From an uncultured Mucilaginibacter sp. (GTDB lineage Bacteria; Bacteroidota; Bacteroidia; Sphingobacteriales; Sphingobacteriaceae), in the NCBI GenBank assembly GCA_903866915.1, contig CAIPPO010000151.1, positions 1-35,238 of the forward strand: a stretch of 35,238 bases of DNA, given 5' to 3'. The first letter of the stretch is position 1. Each line of letters starts with the position of its first letter. The translations under genes were made by a program, and so were the position numbers. The notes beneath the pieces were generated by a model, which was not told the origin of the DNA, made no database searches, and worked only from the letters and a program-made list of their open reading frames with translations. Of this stretch, positions 9,558-17,102 are shown piece by piece.

Positions 9558-9590
9558 AACCCGCCCGGATTTTTCCGGCGCGGGTTTTTT
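9558..9590 (+). terminator. Rho-independent terminator of the GH3 gene
   Basis: The stem CCCGC-CCGG / CCGG-C-GCGGG (one bulged base, loop ATTTTT) is followed at once by a run of six T. It lies 30 nt after the GH3 stop codon. Its T-run overlaps the only plausible start codon of the next gene. Confidence 0.85.
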
Positions 9591-10695
9591 GTTTCCTTTT
9601 ATTATTTTTATCAAAACTTTAGTTCTGGAAAATTCACTATCCAATATTGCTGCAAGTCAGAAGCCTGCTACCATCGAATGGATAAGCAACCTGCGCGTAC
9701 TGGCATTATTTGCGGTGATCGTGCTGCACGCCGCTTCGCCGTTGCTGATGAACTTTAAGACCGCTCCACTCAGCGACTGGTTTGCCGCCGACCTGTACAA
9801 TGCGCTTTCGCGTTTTGCAGTTCCTGTTTTTGTGATGATATCAGGCGCCTTGCAATTACGCAGGGATTATGAATTGGGCGATTTCCTGAAAAAGCGTTTT
9901 ACCCGGGTATTGTGGCCGTTTTTGATTTGGAGCCTGGTTTATATAGCTTACAGCTGGTATGATGAAGAACTTCCGTTTTACGGTGATTTTTGGCGAGACA
10001 CACTATCAGCACTACATCAATTACGCAATGGCGCTTACTATCATCTATGGTACGTGTATATGCTGGTTGGCTTATACCTGGTGATCCCGGTTATTGGCAA
10101 ATTTGTTCGGAATGCCGGCAAGAACGAGATCAAGTATTTTCTATTGGTATGGTTTATAGTGATCGCATTTAGTCAGCCCTATTTGAGCGATTACTGGCCG
10201 CAGATCGAAAACAAATATTTCAGCGGATATATCGGGTATCTGGTTCTTGGCTATTATCTGGCCAACATTGAATTACCGGCAACTTCACCTAAAACCGGCT
10301 TGCTTTTGTTTTATTTATTATGCCTTGCCAGTATCATCCTGGGTACCTACCTAATCACGAACAGAACAAAAGATATCAGTACGATCCTCTATGAGCCATT
10401 GGGGCCCTTTGTTATATTTTATGCAGCAGGTATATTTCTGCTGGCTCGGGCAACGGTTTTTTACCTGCCGCCGTCTTTGGCTAAACTACGTGATCTGTTA
10501 AGTAATCTCAGCCTTGGCATTTACCTATGTCATGCCCTCTTGTTGAGTAGATTAGACGACTGGGGATTAAGCTCAAAATTCGGCAATCCATATTACAGCA
10601 TTCCACTAACAGCCCTGGTTTGCCTGGTACTCTCATTTGTTATTGTTTACCTGCTTAGCAAATTACCACTGGTTGGTAAATACATTGCCGGGTAA
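9589..10695 (+). CDS. Acyltransferase family 3 (OafA/NodX-like) membrane protein
   Basis: A 368-residue integral membrane protein with about ten hydrophobic segments. It carries the family's N-terminal signature, an Arg and a His in the first helix (SNLRVLALFAVIVLHAASP). Members transfer acetyl or other acyl groups to surface sugars or polymers across the inner membrane. The C-terminal LSLGIYLCHALLL segment is also typical. The start is a problem: the frame has no ATG until about 9748, inside the first helix. The listed TTG at 9589 lies in the T-run of the GH3 terminator, so the true start may be this TTG or another weak codon nearby. The target is unknown; nothing in the neighbourhood names a polysaccharide. 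Confidence 0.82.
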   Translation: MFPFIIFIKTLVLENSLSNIAASQKPATIEWISNLRVLALFAVIVLHAASPLLMNFKTAPLSDWFAADLYNALSRFAVPVFVMISGALQLRRDYELGDFLKKRFTRVLWPFLIWSLVYIAYSWYDEELPFYGDFWRDTLSALHQLRNGAYYHLWYVYMLVGLYLVIPVIGKFVRNAGKNEIKYFLLVWFIVIAFSQPYLSDYWPQIENKYFSGYIGYLVLGYYLANIELPATSPKTGLLLFYLLCLASIILGTYLITNRTKDISTILYEPLGPFVIFYAAGIFLLARATVFYLPPSLAKLRDLLSNLSLGIYLCHALLLSRLDDWGLSSKFGNPYYSIPLTALVCLVLSFVIVYLLSKLPLVGKYIAG

Positions 10696-10769
10696 TATTT
10701 GTATTAAACTAAATTCAACTTTCGTTAATTTTATAAATTACCTTACCAATATTTGTAGTCTATTTTGCT

Positions 10770-11432
10770 ATGACAAGCGGATCTATTGAACATTTATACC
10801 ACAATCTTTACGGCGACGAGATACTGAAGATGTTTCTTTCTATACTTTTGGGAAGTATTTTAGGTATCGAACGCGAGATCAGGGGCAAACCGGCCGGATT
10901 CAGGACGCTGGCTCTAATTTGTTTCGGAGCTACTGTATTTACCATTTGCTCCTACTTGTTAGGTGTGGTAGATAACCGCGACCGCATCGCGGCCAATATC
11001 ATTACTGGTGTAGGGTTTCTCGGCGCGGGTGTAATTTTTCGTAACAACGGGTCTGTTTCGGGCATTACTACAGCAGCCTCCATCTGGATAGCTGCAGCTA
11101 TTGGGATGTTGATTGGCTTGGGCGAATTTGTAATGGCTGTAGCCGCCCTGGCTATGGCACTTTTTGTTTTGTATATCCTCGATTTTATTCAAATATGGAT
11201 CGACGACCGATTCCAGCATACCGAATACAAAATTGTTATCAAGGGAGTTGATAAATCGCCCGTATTGCGTCATAAAATGAAGGACCTGAAAATCAGTCTA
11301 AATAGCATGAAAGTTTCCCGCCTTAACCAGGACATTGTTTTTATCATGGCTGTCAGTGGCAAAGAAAGCAATCTGCTGAAATTCAATCACTGGCTGCTCG
11401 ACCAGGAGTTTGTGCATTCATTTGAATGGTAG
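10770..11432 (+). CDS. MgtC/SapB family membrane protein
   Basis: A 220-residue protein with the MgtC/SapB signature (ILGIEREIRGKPAGFRTLALICFGA) and four to five hydrophobic segments within residues ~20-140, including the conserved GAGVIF stretch. The soluble C-terminal ~75 residues look like a small ligand-binding (ACT-like) domain, as in many MgtC homologues. In enterobacteria MgtC modulates the F-type ATP synthase and survival at low magnesium; other members are less well understood, so transport should not be assumed. It lies 74 nt after the acyltransferase and 130 nt before the helicase, probably as its own unit. ATG at 10770. Confidence 0.9.
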   Translation: MTSGSIEHLYHNLYGDEILKMFLSILLGSILGIEREIRGKPAGFRTLALICFGATVFTICSYLLGVVDNRDRIAANIITGVGFLGAGVIFRNNGSVSGITTAASIWIAAAIGMLIGLGEFVMAVAALAMALFVLYILDFIQIWIDDRFQHTEYKIVIKGVDKSPVLRHKMKDLKISLNSMKVSRLNQDIVFIMAVSGKESNLLKFNHWLLDQEFVHSFEW

Positions 11433-11480
11433 GGTGATGGTGGAGTCAATGATATTTCCGGGGCCCGGGCCGATCATTTT

Positions 11481-11528
11481 CTGATAACTAATAACTGATA
11501 ATCCAATGACTGAATGACCCAATGACAT
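11481..11528. repeat. Short direct repeats between mgtC-like and helicase genes
   Basis: CTGATAA occurs at 11481-11487 and 11495-11501. It is followed by three tandem 8-bp units AATGACTG / AATGACCC / AATGACAT at 11505-11528. The repeats lie just upstream of the likely helicase promoter. Confidence 0.6.
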
Positions 11529-11536
11529 TTTTTACC

Positions 11537-11544
11537 TATCTTCG
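11537..11544 (+). promoter_or_regulatory. Possible -7 element of the helicase gene
   Basis: TATCTTCG differs by one base from the phylum consensus TAnnTTTG. It would place the transcript start about 12 nt before the TTG start codon. No TTG is seen at the -33 distance, so the call is weak. Confidence 0.35.
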
Positions 11545-11562
11545 CCATTATTTGTAAATTAT

Positions 11563-12825
11563 TTGACATTCCACGATTTTAACTTCAACGAGCAGCTCAC
11601 CGAAGGTATCCTGAGCATGGGATACACCACCCCTACGCCAATACAGGAATTAGCCATCCCGGTAGTTTTACAGGGTAAGGATTTGATTGCCTGCGCCCAA
11701 ACCGGAACCGGAAAAACCGCATCCTATTTGTTGCCGGTATTACACCAGATCAGCAGCCAGCCTAACCGGGAACACCGTACCACGACCCTGGTATTGGCGC
11801 CAACCCGCGAATTGGCACAGCAGATAGACCAGCAGGTTGAGGGTCTGGCTTATTTTACAGGGCTAAGCTCTATTGCTGTTTATGGTGGTGGAGATGGCAT
11901 CGTGTATGAGCAGCAGCGCCGTGGTATACAGAATAAAGTAGATATCCTAGTAGCAACACCAGGTAGATTGATTGCCCACTTAACTTCGGGTGTTTTGAAG
12001 TTAAATGACATCAAATATTTGATTTTGGACGAAGCCGATCGTATGCTCGATATGGGTTTTATGGACGACATCATGCGCATTATTCGAGATATTCCGCAGG
12101 AAAGGCAAACCCTGTTGTTTTCGGCCACTATGCCGGCACCGATACGAAAATTGGCAGGTTCCATCCTGAGAAATCCCGAACAGATCAACCTGGCAACCTC
12201 GCAACCAGCGCAGGGAATCAACCAGCAGATATATAAAGTACATAACGAACAAAAGTCGAAACTCGTTATCCAATTATTGCGCCAGGGCAATTATACCAGC
12301 ACCATCATTTTCGCCAATACCAAAGACGAAGTAAAAAGATTAAGCCGCGAACTACGTTCAGCTCATGTAAAAGCTAATGCTTTTCACTCCGATTTTGAAC
12401 AGGCTGAACGCGAACAGATATTACTCGATTTCAAGAACCGGACCCTGCCCGTTATCATTGGTACCGACGCCCTCTCGCGGGGTATTGATGTGGAAGGAAT
12501 AGACCTGGTAATCAATTACGATGTCCCCTCTGATCCTGAAGATTATATCCACCGCATTGGCCGTACTGCCCGCGCGGAAACTACAGGCACAGCCATTACC
12601 CTCGTAAATGAGCGCGATTCCCGCAAGCTCAAAAGTATCGAGCAAATGATCGGTCGCAGCATTGATGAAAGCACCCTGCCTGCCGAACTTGGCGAAGCGC
12701 CAGTGTTTAGAGAGTCCACTTCATTCAACAGTCGCGGTGGTAATGATAAGCGCCGGAATTTCAAAAAGAAAAAAGGCCAGGGAGGTAACCGCGGGCCGCG
12801 TACGAGTAGCCAACCGGGAACCTGA
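11563..12825 (+). CDS. DEAD-box ATP-dependent RNA helicase, RhlE-like
   Basis: A 420-residue RNA helicase. All core motifs are present: Q motif ending TPTPIQ (23-28), motif I AQTGTGKT (45-52), GG, TPGR (132-135), DEAD (156-159), SAT (187-189), and motif VI HRIGRTAR (330-337). The C-terminal ~45 residues are a basic, Arg/Gly/Lys-rich tail typical of RhlE-type enzymes that bind RNA non-specifically. Likely roles are ribosome assembly, RNA turnover and cold adaptation. The start is a TTG at 11563. The alignment of the first residues (FHDFNFNEQL) with the family leaves no room for a later start, and no in-frame ATG precedes it. Confidence 0.92.
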   Translation: MTFHDFNFNEQLTEGILSMGYTTPTPIQELAIPVVLQGKDLIACAQTGTGKTASYLLPVLHQISSQPNREHRTTTLVLAPTRELAQQIDQQVEGLAYFTGLSSIAVYGGGDGIVYEQQRRGIQNKVDILVATPGRLIAHLTSGVLKLNDIKYLILDEADRMLDMGFMDDIMRIIRDIPQERQTLLFSATMPAPIRKLAGSILRNPEQINLATSQPAQGINQQIYKVHNEQKSKLVIQLLRQGNYTSTIIFANTKDEVKRLSRELRSAHVKANAFHSDFEQAEREQILLDFKNRTLPVIIGTDALSRGIDVEGIDLVINYDVPSDPEDYIHRIGRTARAETTGTAITLVNERDSRKLKSIEQMIGRSIDESTLPAELGEAPVFRESTSFNSRGGNDKRRNFKKKKGQGGNRGPRTSSQPGT

Positions 12826-12896
12826 ACCTGGTAATTTCCAAAACAAGATAAATCTCCTATTTTTAGGGCTTCAACAATTTTAACCAAATTGCCATT

Positions 12897-13958
12897 ATGA
12901 TACGAAGCCAGTTGTTTCTATTGCTGTTTGCTTTATTCGTGCTTTCATGTACACCAAAGAATAATCAACCTACTGTATCAACCTATGCGGGTAATGGTAA
13001 TCTTGCTGCCGAAAATGGCAAAGCTACCGATGCCTCCTTTGCCAACCCCGCAGGATTAGCGGTTGACAGCAATAATAATGTGTACGTTGCCGACGCACGC
13101 AACAATCAGATTCGAAAGATTGGCGCAGATGGCGTAGTAAGTACCATAGCCGGCAGTATAATTGCTGGAAATGCGGATGGTAAGGGCAGCAAGGCATCTT
13201 TTTTTTATCCATGCGCCATTGCGGTTGATGATAAGGGCGTACTTTATGTGACTGATACAGAGAATAGCCTTATTCGTAAAATTACTCCTGATGGTACTGT
13301 CACCACAATTGCTGGTGCCCTTACGCCCATTAATAGGGGAAACCAACAAGATAATACAAGGCTTGATAATCCCCGGGGTATCCTGGTCGACAAACAAGGT
13401 AATGTGATCATATCCGATTGGGCAAAAGACGTGATCCGCAAAATTACGCCAGATGGTAAAATGACTATCATTGCCGGTACTGGCGAACCGGGGGCAAAAG
13501 ATGGTTTGGGCACGGCGGCTTCTTTTTATTTACCTCAGGGTATAGCGCTGGATAGTAAAGGAAATCTATTTATAGCTGATACATTTAACAATATGATCCG
13601 CAAGATGGATCCCAGTGGAAATGTTAGCACTTTTGCCGGAAAGCCTGCTCCCCGGGGCAAGAAAAATCGCGGATCGAAAGATGGGAAGGGCCCAGCAGCT
13701 TCCTTCTCTCATCCTGCGAGCATCGCTATTGACAAAAGCGATAATATTTACGTAGCTGACGATATGAATCACAAAATTCGGCGAATTACCCCGGATGGCA
13801 GGGTATCAACCATTGCCGGTAGCGGGCAACGTGGTGCCGATAACGGAGATGCATCGAAATCTACTTTTTTTCGCCCTGTTGGATTGGCTGTTGACAAGGC
13901 AGGGAATGTTTATATCGCAGACTTCCAAAATAACCTGATTAGGAAACTGAGCTTTTGA
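12897..13958 (+). CDS. NHL-repeat beta-propeller lipoprotein
   Basis: A 353-residue lipoprotein with a signal peptide and lipobox VLSC (Cys18). The rest is a beta propeller built from about six repeats of ~50-55 residues, each with the pattern 'P.GIA.D..GN.YVAD..N..IRKI..DG.VSTIAG'. NHL propellers bind ligands or partner proteins and are usually not catalytic, although some NHL enzymes exist; no catalytic residues can be named here. The start codon lies 71 nt after the helicase stop, and a second propeller lipoprotein follows. The first step after export is probably lipidation and attachment to a membrane facing the periplasm or the surface. Confidence 0.88.
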   Translation: MIRSQLFLLLFALFVLSCTPKNNQPTVSTYAGNGNLAAENGKATDASFANPAGLAVDSNNNVYVADARNNQIRKIGADGVVSTIAGSIIAGNADGKGSKASFFYPCAIAVDDKGVLYVTDTENSLIRKITPDGTVTTIAGALTPINRGNQQDNTRLDNPRGILVDKQGNVIISDWAKDVIRKITPDGKMTIIAGTGEPGAKDGLGTAASFYLPQGIALDSKGNLFIADTFNNMIRKMDPSGNVSTFAGKPAPRGKKNRGSKDGKGPAASFSHPASIAIDKSDNIYVADDMNHKIRRITPDGRVSTIAGSGQRGADNGDASKSTFFRPVGLAVDKAGNVYIADFQNNLIRKLSF

Positions 13959-14080
13959 TTTTTCATTTTACCGATCAGCGGTACGTAGTAGGTTCCAGCA
14001 TATACTATGGATTTTTAGAAATTAAGTGAATTACATATATTGCAACTCCAATTAGATTAAAACAGAAAACAAAATATTAT

Positions 14081-15772
14081 ATGTGTAAAAAAAATTTATT
14101 GCCAATTTTATTGCTATTGGTGTGTTTTGCCTGTAAAAAGAAAGATCCGGTGCATCCCACAAACGGAAACGGAAATACGCCTGCCGATTCCACCAATATA
14201 CAGCATGTATCGGTTCTTACCCAGCACAACGATAATACCCGTGCAGGTTTAAACAACCAGGAAACAGCATTAACAACTACAAACGTTACTTCGGCGCATT
14301 TTGGAAAGTTGTTTGAGCTTTCCGTTGATGATCAAACCTATTCGCAACCATTGATCGTAGGTAATCTTACCATCGGCTCCAAAACCCGGAATGTGGTTTT
14401 TATCGCTACGGTTAACAATAGTATCTATGCCTATGATGCTGATAACGGAACCTTATTCTGGCAGCAAAACTATACACAAGCAGGTATGCGGACACCAAAT
14501 AATGCCGATATGAACTCGGGATGGTGTAATCCTTATACGGATTTTAGCTATAACATTGGCATAGTTGGTACGCCTGTGATAGACCCCACATCGCAAACCA
14601 TTTACTTTGTTGCACGCAGTACCGATAGTAAAAACTTTGTACAATACCTGCATGCTGTTAACATAACTACTGGTGCCGAACAGGCAGGCAGCCCGGTAAA
14701 AATTACAGCAAGTGTACCGGGTACCGGTGATGGTGCAGTAAACGGTGTTGTAAGTTTTGATCCGCGACGTAATAATCAGCGCCAGGGCCTGGCGTTGGTA
14801 AACGGTACTGTTTATATCAGCTATTCGTCACATTGCGACTGGAACCCTTACCACGGTTGGATATTTGGCTATGATGCCAAATCACTTGCGCAAACCATTG
14901 TTTACAACGATACCCCCAGCGGGGAAGCCGGAGGTATGTGGGAAAGTGGAATGGGAATTGCAGCCGATGCCCAGGGCAGCTTGTATGTGACTACCGGAAA
15001 TGGCACTGTAGGGCAGGGCAACCTTTTTTCAAGCTCTAGTAACGGAACAAATGAAAATAGTCCTAATCCTGATCCTGCCAATCTTACCAACCGTTCAGAA
15101 AGTGCTTTGAAACTTACGCCCTCAGGTAATACCATGCAGGTAAGCAGTTATTTTACACCCACCAACTATGTTGATTTGAATACAAACGATCTCGACTATG
15201 GCGTTATGGGTACTTTCCTGATACCTAACTCTAATTTGTTTGTAACGGGTTGTAAGGACGGTAATATCTATTTATTGGATAAAGATAATATGGGAGGATA
15301 CTCTTCAGTAGCCAACCAGGTGGTGCAAACCATACCTATTAATAATGCCATGCATTGCCAACCTTCATTTTTCCAGGGTGCCGGAAATGCCTATGTCTAT
15401 TTTTGGTCCGAAAATGATAAACTTCGATCCTATGCATTCAATAACGGCAAATTTGCTTTCACGCCAACCACCTCGCCCGATTCGGGACCGGGTGGCGGTT
15501 CGGGTGCAATGCTTTCAGTATCATCAAATGGTACAAGTAATGGAATTTTATGGGCGTGGTATGCTTCAACTGGCGACGCAGGCGGACAAACAAGCCCTGG
15601 TATTCTAAGAGCTTTTGATGCATCCAATATTACTAAAGAGCTTTGGAACAGCGGGCAAAATGCCAATGATTTCCCCGGATATTATGCCAAATTTTGTGCC
15701 CCTACTATAGCAAATGGTAAGGTTTACCTGGGTACTTTTTCGCATAAAGTTATCGTATATGGCCTGAAGTAA
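14081..15772 (+). CDS. PQQ-like beta-propeller lipoprotein
   Basis: A 563-residue exported lipoprotein (Cys18 after a hydrophobic stretch; Cys15 is a less likely acceptor). The mature part starts with a short charged and Gly/Asn/Pro-rich linker. It then reads as a quinoprotein-type eight-bladed propeller: repeats such as VFIATVNNSIYAYDADNGTL, GSLYVTTGNG and GNIYLLDKDNMGG carry the tryptophan-docking pattern loosely. The residues that bind PQQ and calcium in true alcohol dehydrogenases are not recognisable, so I call it PQQ-like rather than an oxidoreductase. It follows the NHL lipoprotein by 122 nt on the same strand; whether they share a promoter is not clear. Confidence 0.82.
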   Translation: MCKKNLLPILLLLVCFACKKKDPVHPTNGNGNTPADSTNIQHVSVLTQHNDNTRAGLNNQETALTTTNVTSAHFGKLFELSVDDQTYSQPLIVGNLTIGSKTRNVVFIATVNNSIYAYDADNGTLFWQQNYTQAGMRTPNNADMNSGWCNPYTDFSYNIGIVGTPVIDPTSQTIYFVARSTDSKNFVQYLHAVNITTGAEQAGSPVKITASVPGTGDGAVNGVVSFDPRRNNQRQGLALVNGTVYISYSSHCDWNPYHGWIFGYDAKSLAQTIVYNDTPSGEAGGMWESGMGIAADAQGSLYVTTGNGTVGQGNLFSSSSNGTNENSPNPDPANLTNRSESALKLTPSGNTMQVSSYFTPTNYVDLNTNDLDYGVMGTFLIPNSNLFVTGCKDGNIYLLDKDNMGGYSSVANQVVQTIPINNAMHCQPSFFQGAGNAYVYFWSENDKLRSYAFNNGKFAFTPTTSPDSGPGGGSGAMLSVSSNGTSNGILWAWYASTGDAGGQTSPGILRAFDASNITKELWNSGQNANDFPGYYAKFCAPTIANGKVYLGTFSHKVIVYGLK

Positions 15773-15791
15773 TTTGTTTTCAAAACAAATT
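15771..15791. repeat. Perfect 21-bp AT-rich palindrome at the stop codon of the PQQ-like gene
   Basis: AATTTGTTTT-C-AAAACAAATT is a perfect inverted repeat with a single central base. It begins inside the TAA stop codon. It could be a weak terminator hairpin or a protein-binding site ahead of the small acidic gene. Confidence 0.6.
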
Positions 15792-15856
15792 TGAGTGTTG
15801 TCATGTTGGCATTTTGATAGTGCAGGTTTAAACACATTATTTTAAATGGAAAAACT

Positions 15857-16087
15857 ATGATAGAGCCAGAAGATATTATTCCTTTAGATGATTCGGAAGA
15901 GTCAGACAAAGACGATCAAATGAGCCAAAAAGATATTCATTCCAATGGTTTGCAGGAAGAAAACATACCGGCCCCGGAAAACGATGTACCGGCAATTGAC
16001 TTGCTTCAATTATCTATCGATGCATCTGAGTCTGCCTACACTTTGAAACTGGATGAAAGCCCTGCAAAGCCAGAAAAAAGCGCTTAG
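15857..16087 (+). CDS. Small acidic hypothetical protein
   Basis: A 76-residue protein that I do not recognise. It is strongly acidic (about 20 Asp/Glu, few basic residues). It has no signal peptide or membrane segment and is rich in Ser, Pro and Asn, so it is probably disordered. Support for it being a gene comes from its context: an A-rich stretch precedes the ATG (AATGGAAAAACT), and a perfect GC-rich terminator starts 14 nt after the stop. The codons look like those of neighbouring genes. It could be a small regulator or binding partner of a basic protein, but nothing in the sequence shows this. Confidence 0.6.
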   Translation: MIEPEDIIPLDDSEESDKDDQMSQKDIHSNGLQEENIPAPENDVPAIDLLQLSIDASESAYTLKLDESPAKPEKSA

Positions 16088-16100
16088 TAATTTTTCAAAA

Positions 16101-16132
16101 AAAAAGGGTCCCGGTTTTCCGGGACCCTTTTT
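16101..16132. terminator. Strong bidirectional Rho-independent terminator
   Basis: GGGTCCCGG and CCGGGACCC form a perfect 9-bp stem with a TTTT loop. An A-run lies on the left and a T-run on the right, so it can stop transcription from both sides. It sits between the small acidic gene (plus) and the GIN-domain gene (minus). Confidence 0.93.
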
Positions 16133-16149
16133 ACTTATATTGGTATCGA

Positions 16150-16749
16150 TTACAGCGAAGCCAGTTCGTCATGGCAAACACATCCTTTAAAAGTGGTAAT
16201 CGTTTTAGTTACGTTCGCTGCTGTAAGTTTGCTTACATTGAGGTAAGCTGAACGATCATACTTAACACTTCCTTGTTCAATATTTCCGCTCAAATCAGCT
16301 TTTGATTTACCGCTAAGGGTTACACGTGCCTCATAAGCGTCAAGATCTAATTGAGCCAGGGCCTGATCGTGTAATTTAACATCGATGTCGAGTGCCGAAA
16401 GTTTTCCAAATGATTTTACGGCAGCATTGTCATAGGCCGAAATTTCGCGGAGGTCGCTCACGGTAACCCAAACCACTAATTTTTGGGCCGAATAGGAAGT
16501 GATTCTTAAAACGCCATCCTGGTCCTGAACCAATGCGTTTTCGGTGTAGTAGTGATTATATACTTTAGCCTGGTCTTTTACACCATCTGAAATGTACAGT
16601 TCAATATTGCCGCGAACTTCTATTTTGCTAATGCGGGTAACTTCAGTTAAGTTGGTAACTTCTTCATTATGGCTTGCTGCCGAGGCTGATTTGCTGATTC
16701 CGAATACAGTTGACAGAGCGATTGCGAGTGTTAAAATTGTAGTTTTCAT
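16150..16749 (-). CDS. GIN-domain (DUF2807) secreted protein
   Basis: A 199-residue protein with a signal peptide (about residues 1-25, ending SASAAS). The remainder fits the GIN/DUF2807 domain, which folds as a right-handed, repetitive beta structure: ISKIEVRGNIELYISDG, LREISAYDNAAVKSFG and ARVTLSGKSKADLSG are the recurring strand-turn units. Such proteins are common, secreted and poorly understood in this phylum, and have been suggested to act as adhesin heads. The C-terminus has an unusual CVC pair (FKGCVCHDE), which might form a disulfide or bind metal. It shares a terminator with the convergent acidic gene. A possible small ORF lies 26 nt upstream. Confidence 0.85.
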   Translation of the reverse strand: MKTTILTLAIALSTVFGISKSASAASHNEEVTNLTEVTRISKIEVRGNIELYISDGVKDQAKVYNHYYTENALVQDQDGVLRITSYSAQKLVVWVTVSDLREISAYDNAAVKSFGKLSALDIDVKLHDQALAQLDLDAYEARVTLSGKSKADLSGNIEQGSVKYDRSAYLNVSKLTAANVTKTITTFKGCVCHDELASL

Positions 16750-16775
16750 CGTTTTAATATTTTAATGTTCTTTGT

Positions 16776-16961
16776 TTATTTTTTAGTTTCAATGTCCAAA
16801 GCAACAACCTTTTTTAGAACTGCTAAAATGGAATAGACCACGCCCAGCCGGGTATAGACCAGCAGGCATAATTGGTCGTCACGCCATGTTTTGATACCTT
16901 TTTCTTTGAGATTTAAGGTGCAATCAGTCAAAATCGCGCCCTTGTCGGTACAAAATGCCAT
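16776..16961 (-). CDS. Possible small protein upstream of the GIN-domain gene
   Basis: This 61-residue open frame on the minus strand ends 26 nt before the GIN-domain start. I do not recognise it. It starts MAFCTDKGAILTDC, contains one moderately hydrophobic segment (LCLLVYTRLGVVYSILAVL) and ends basic. Its codon choice resembles that of real genes nearby and it is the only candidate in the 353 nt between the GIN gene and the sensor kinase. It could equally be leader RNA of the GIN gene read by chance as open. Confidence 0.4.
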   Translation of the reverse strand: MAFCTDKGAILTDCTLNLKEKGIKTWRDDQLCLLVYTRLGVVYSILAVLKKVVALDIETKK

Positions 16962-17102
16962 CTCGTAGATAATTGTTACCCAAAGGCAGTTTTTTTTACC
17001 ACAATTGTTTTGAACACCTTATAACCCATTGTGTTGCGGTTGCGTATAACAATTCCCAGGTGCCCGTTTCAAATGAACAGGCATGCATGGCGATTTGTCG
17101 TA

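Noticed and set aside
12662..12883. 73-residue frame overlapping the end of the helicase gene
   Set aside because: It is an out-of-frame reading of the basic helicase tail, with no start context and no recognisable protein.
12950..13950. Repetitive DNA in the NHL gene considered as a tandem repeat array
   Set aside because: The repetition is at protein level (propeller blades) and the DNA copies have diverged.
15605..15909. Minus-strand frames around the end of the PQQ-like gene
   Set aside because: They are shadows of the PQQ-like and acidic genes, and cross the palindrome.
17031..17102. Upstream GTG-started extension of the sensor kinase
   Set aside because: ATG 17103 gives a normal signal peptide; the extension adds charged residues ahead of it. 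ATG 17073 remains possible but is less natural.
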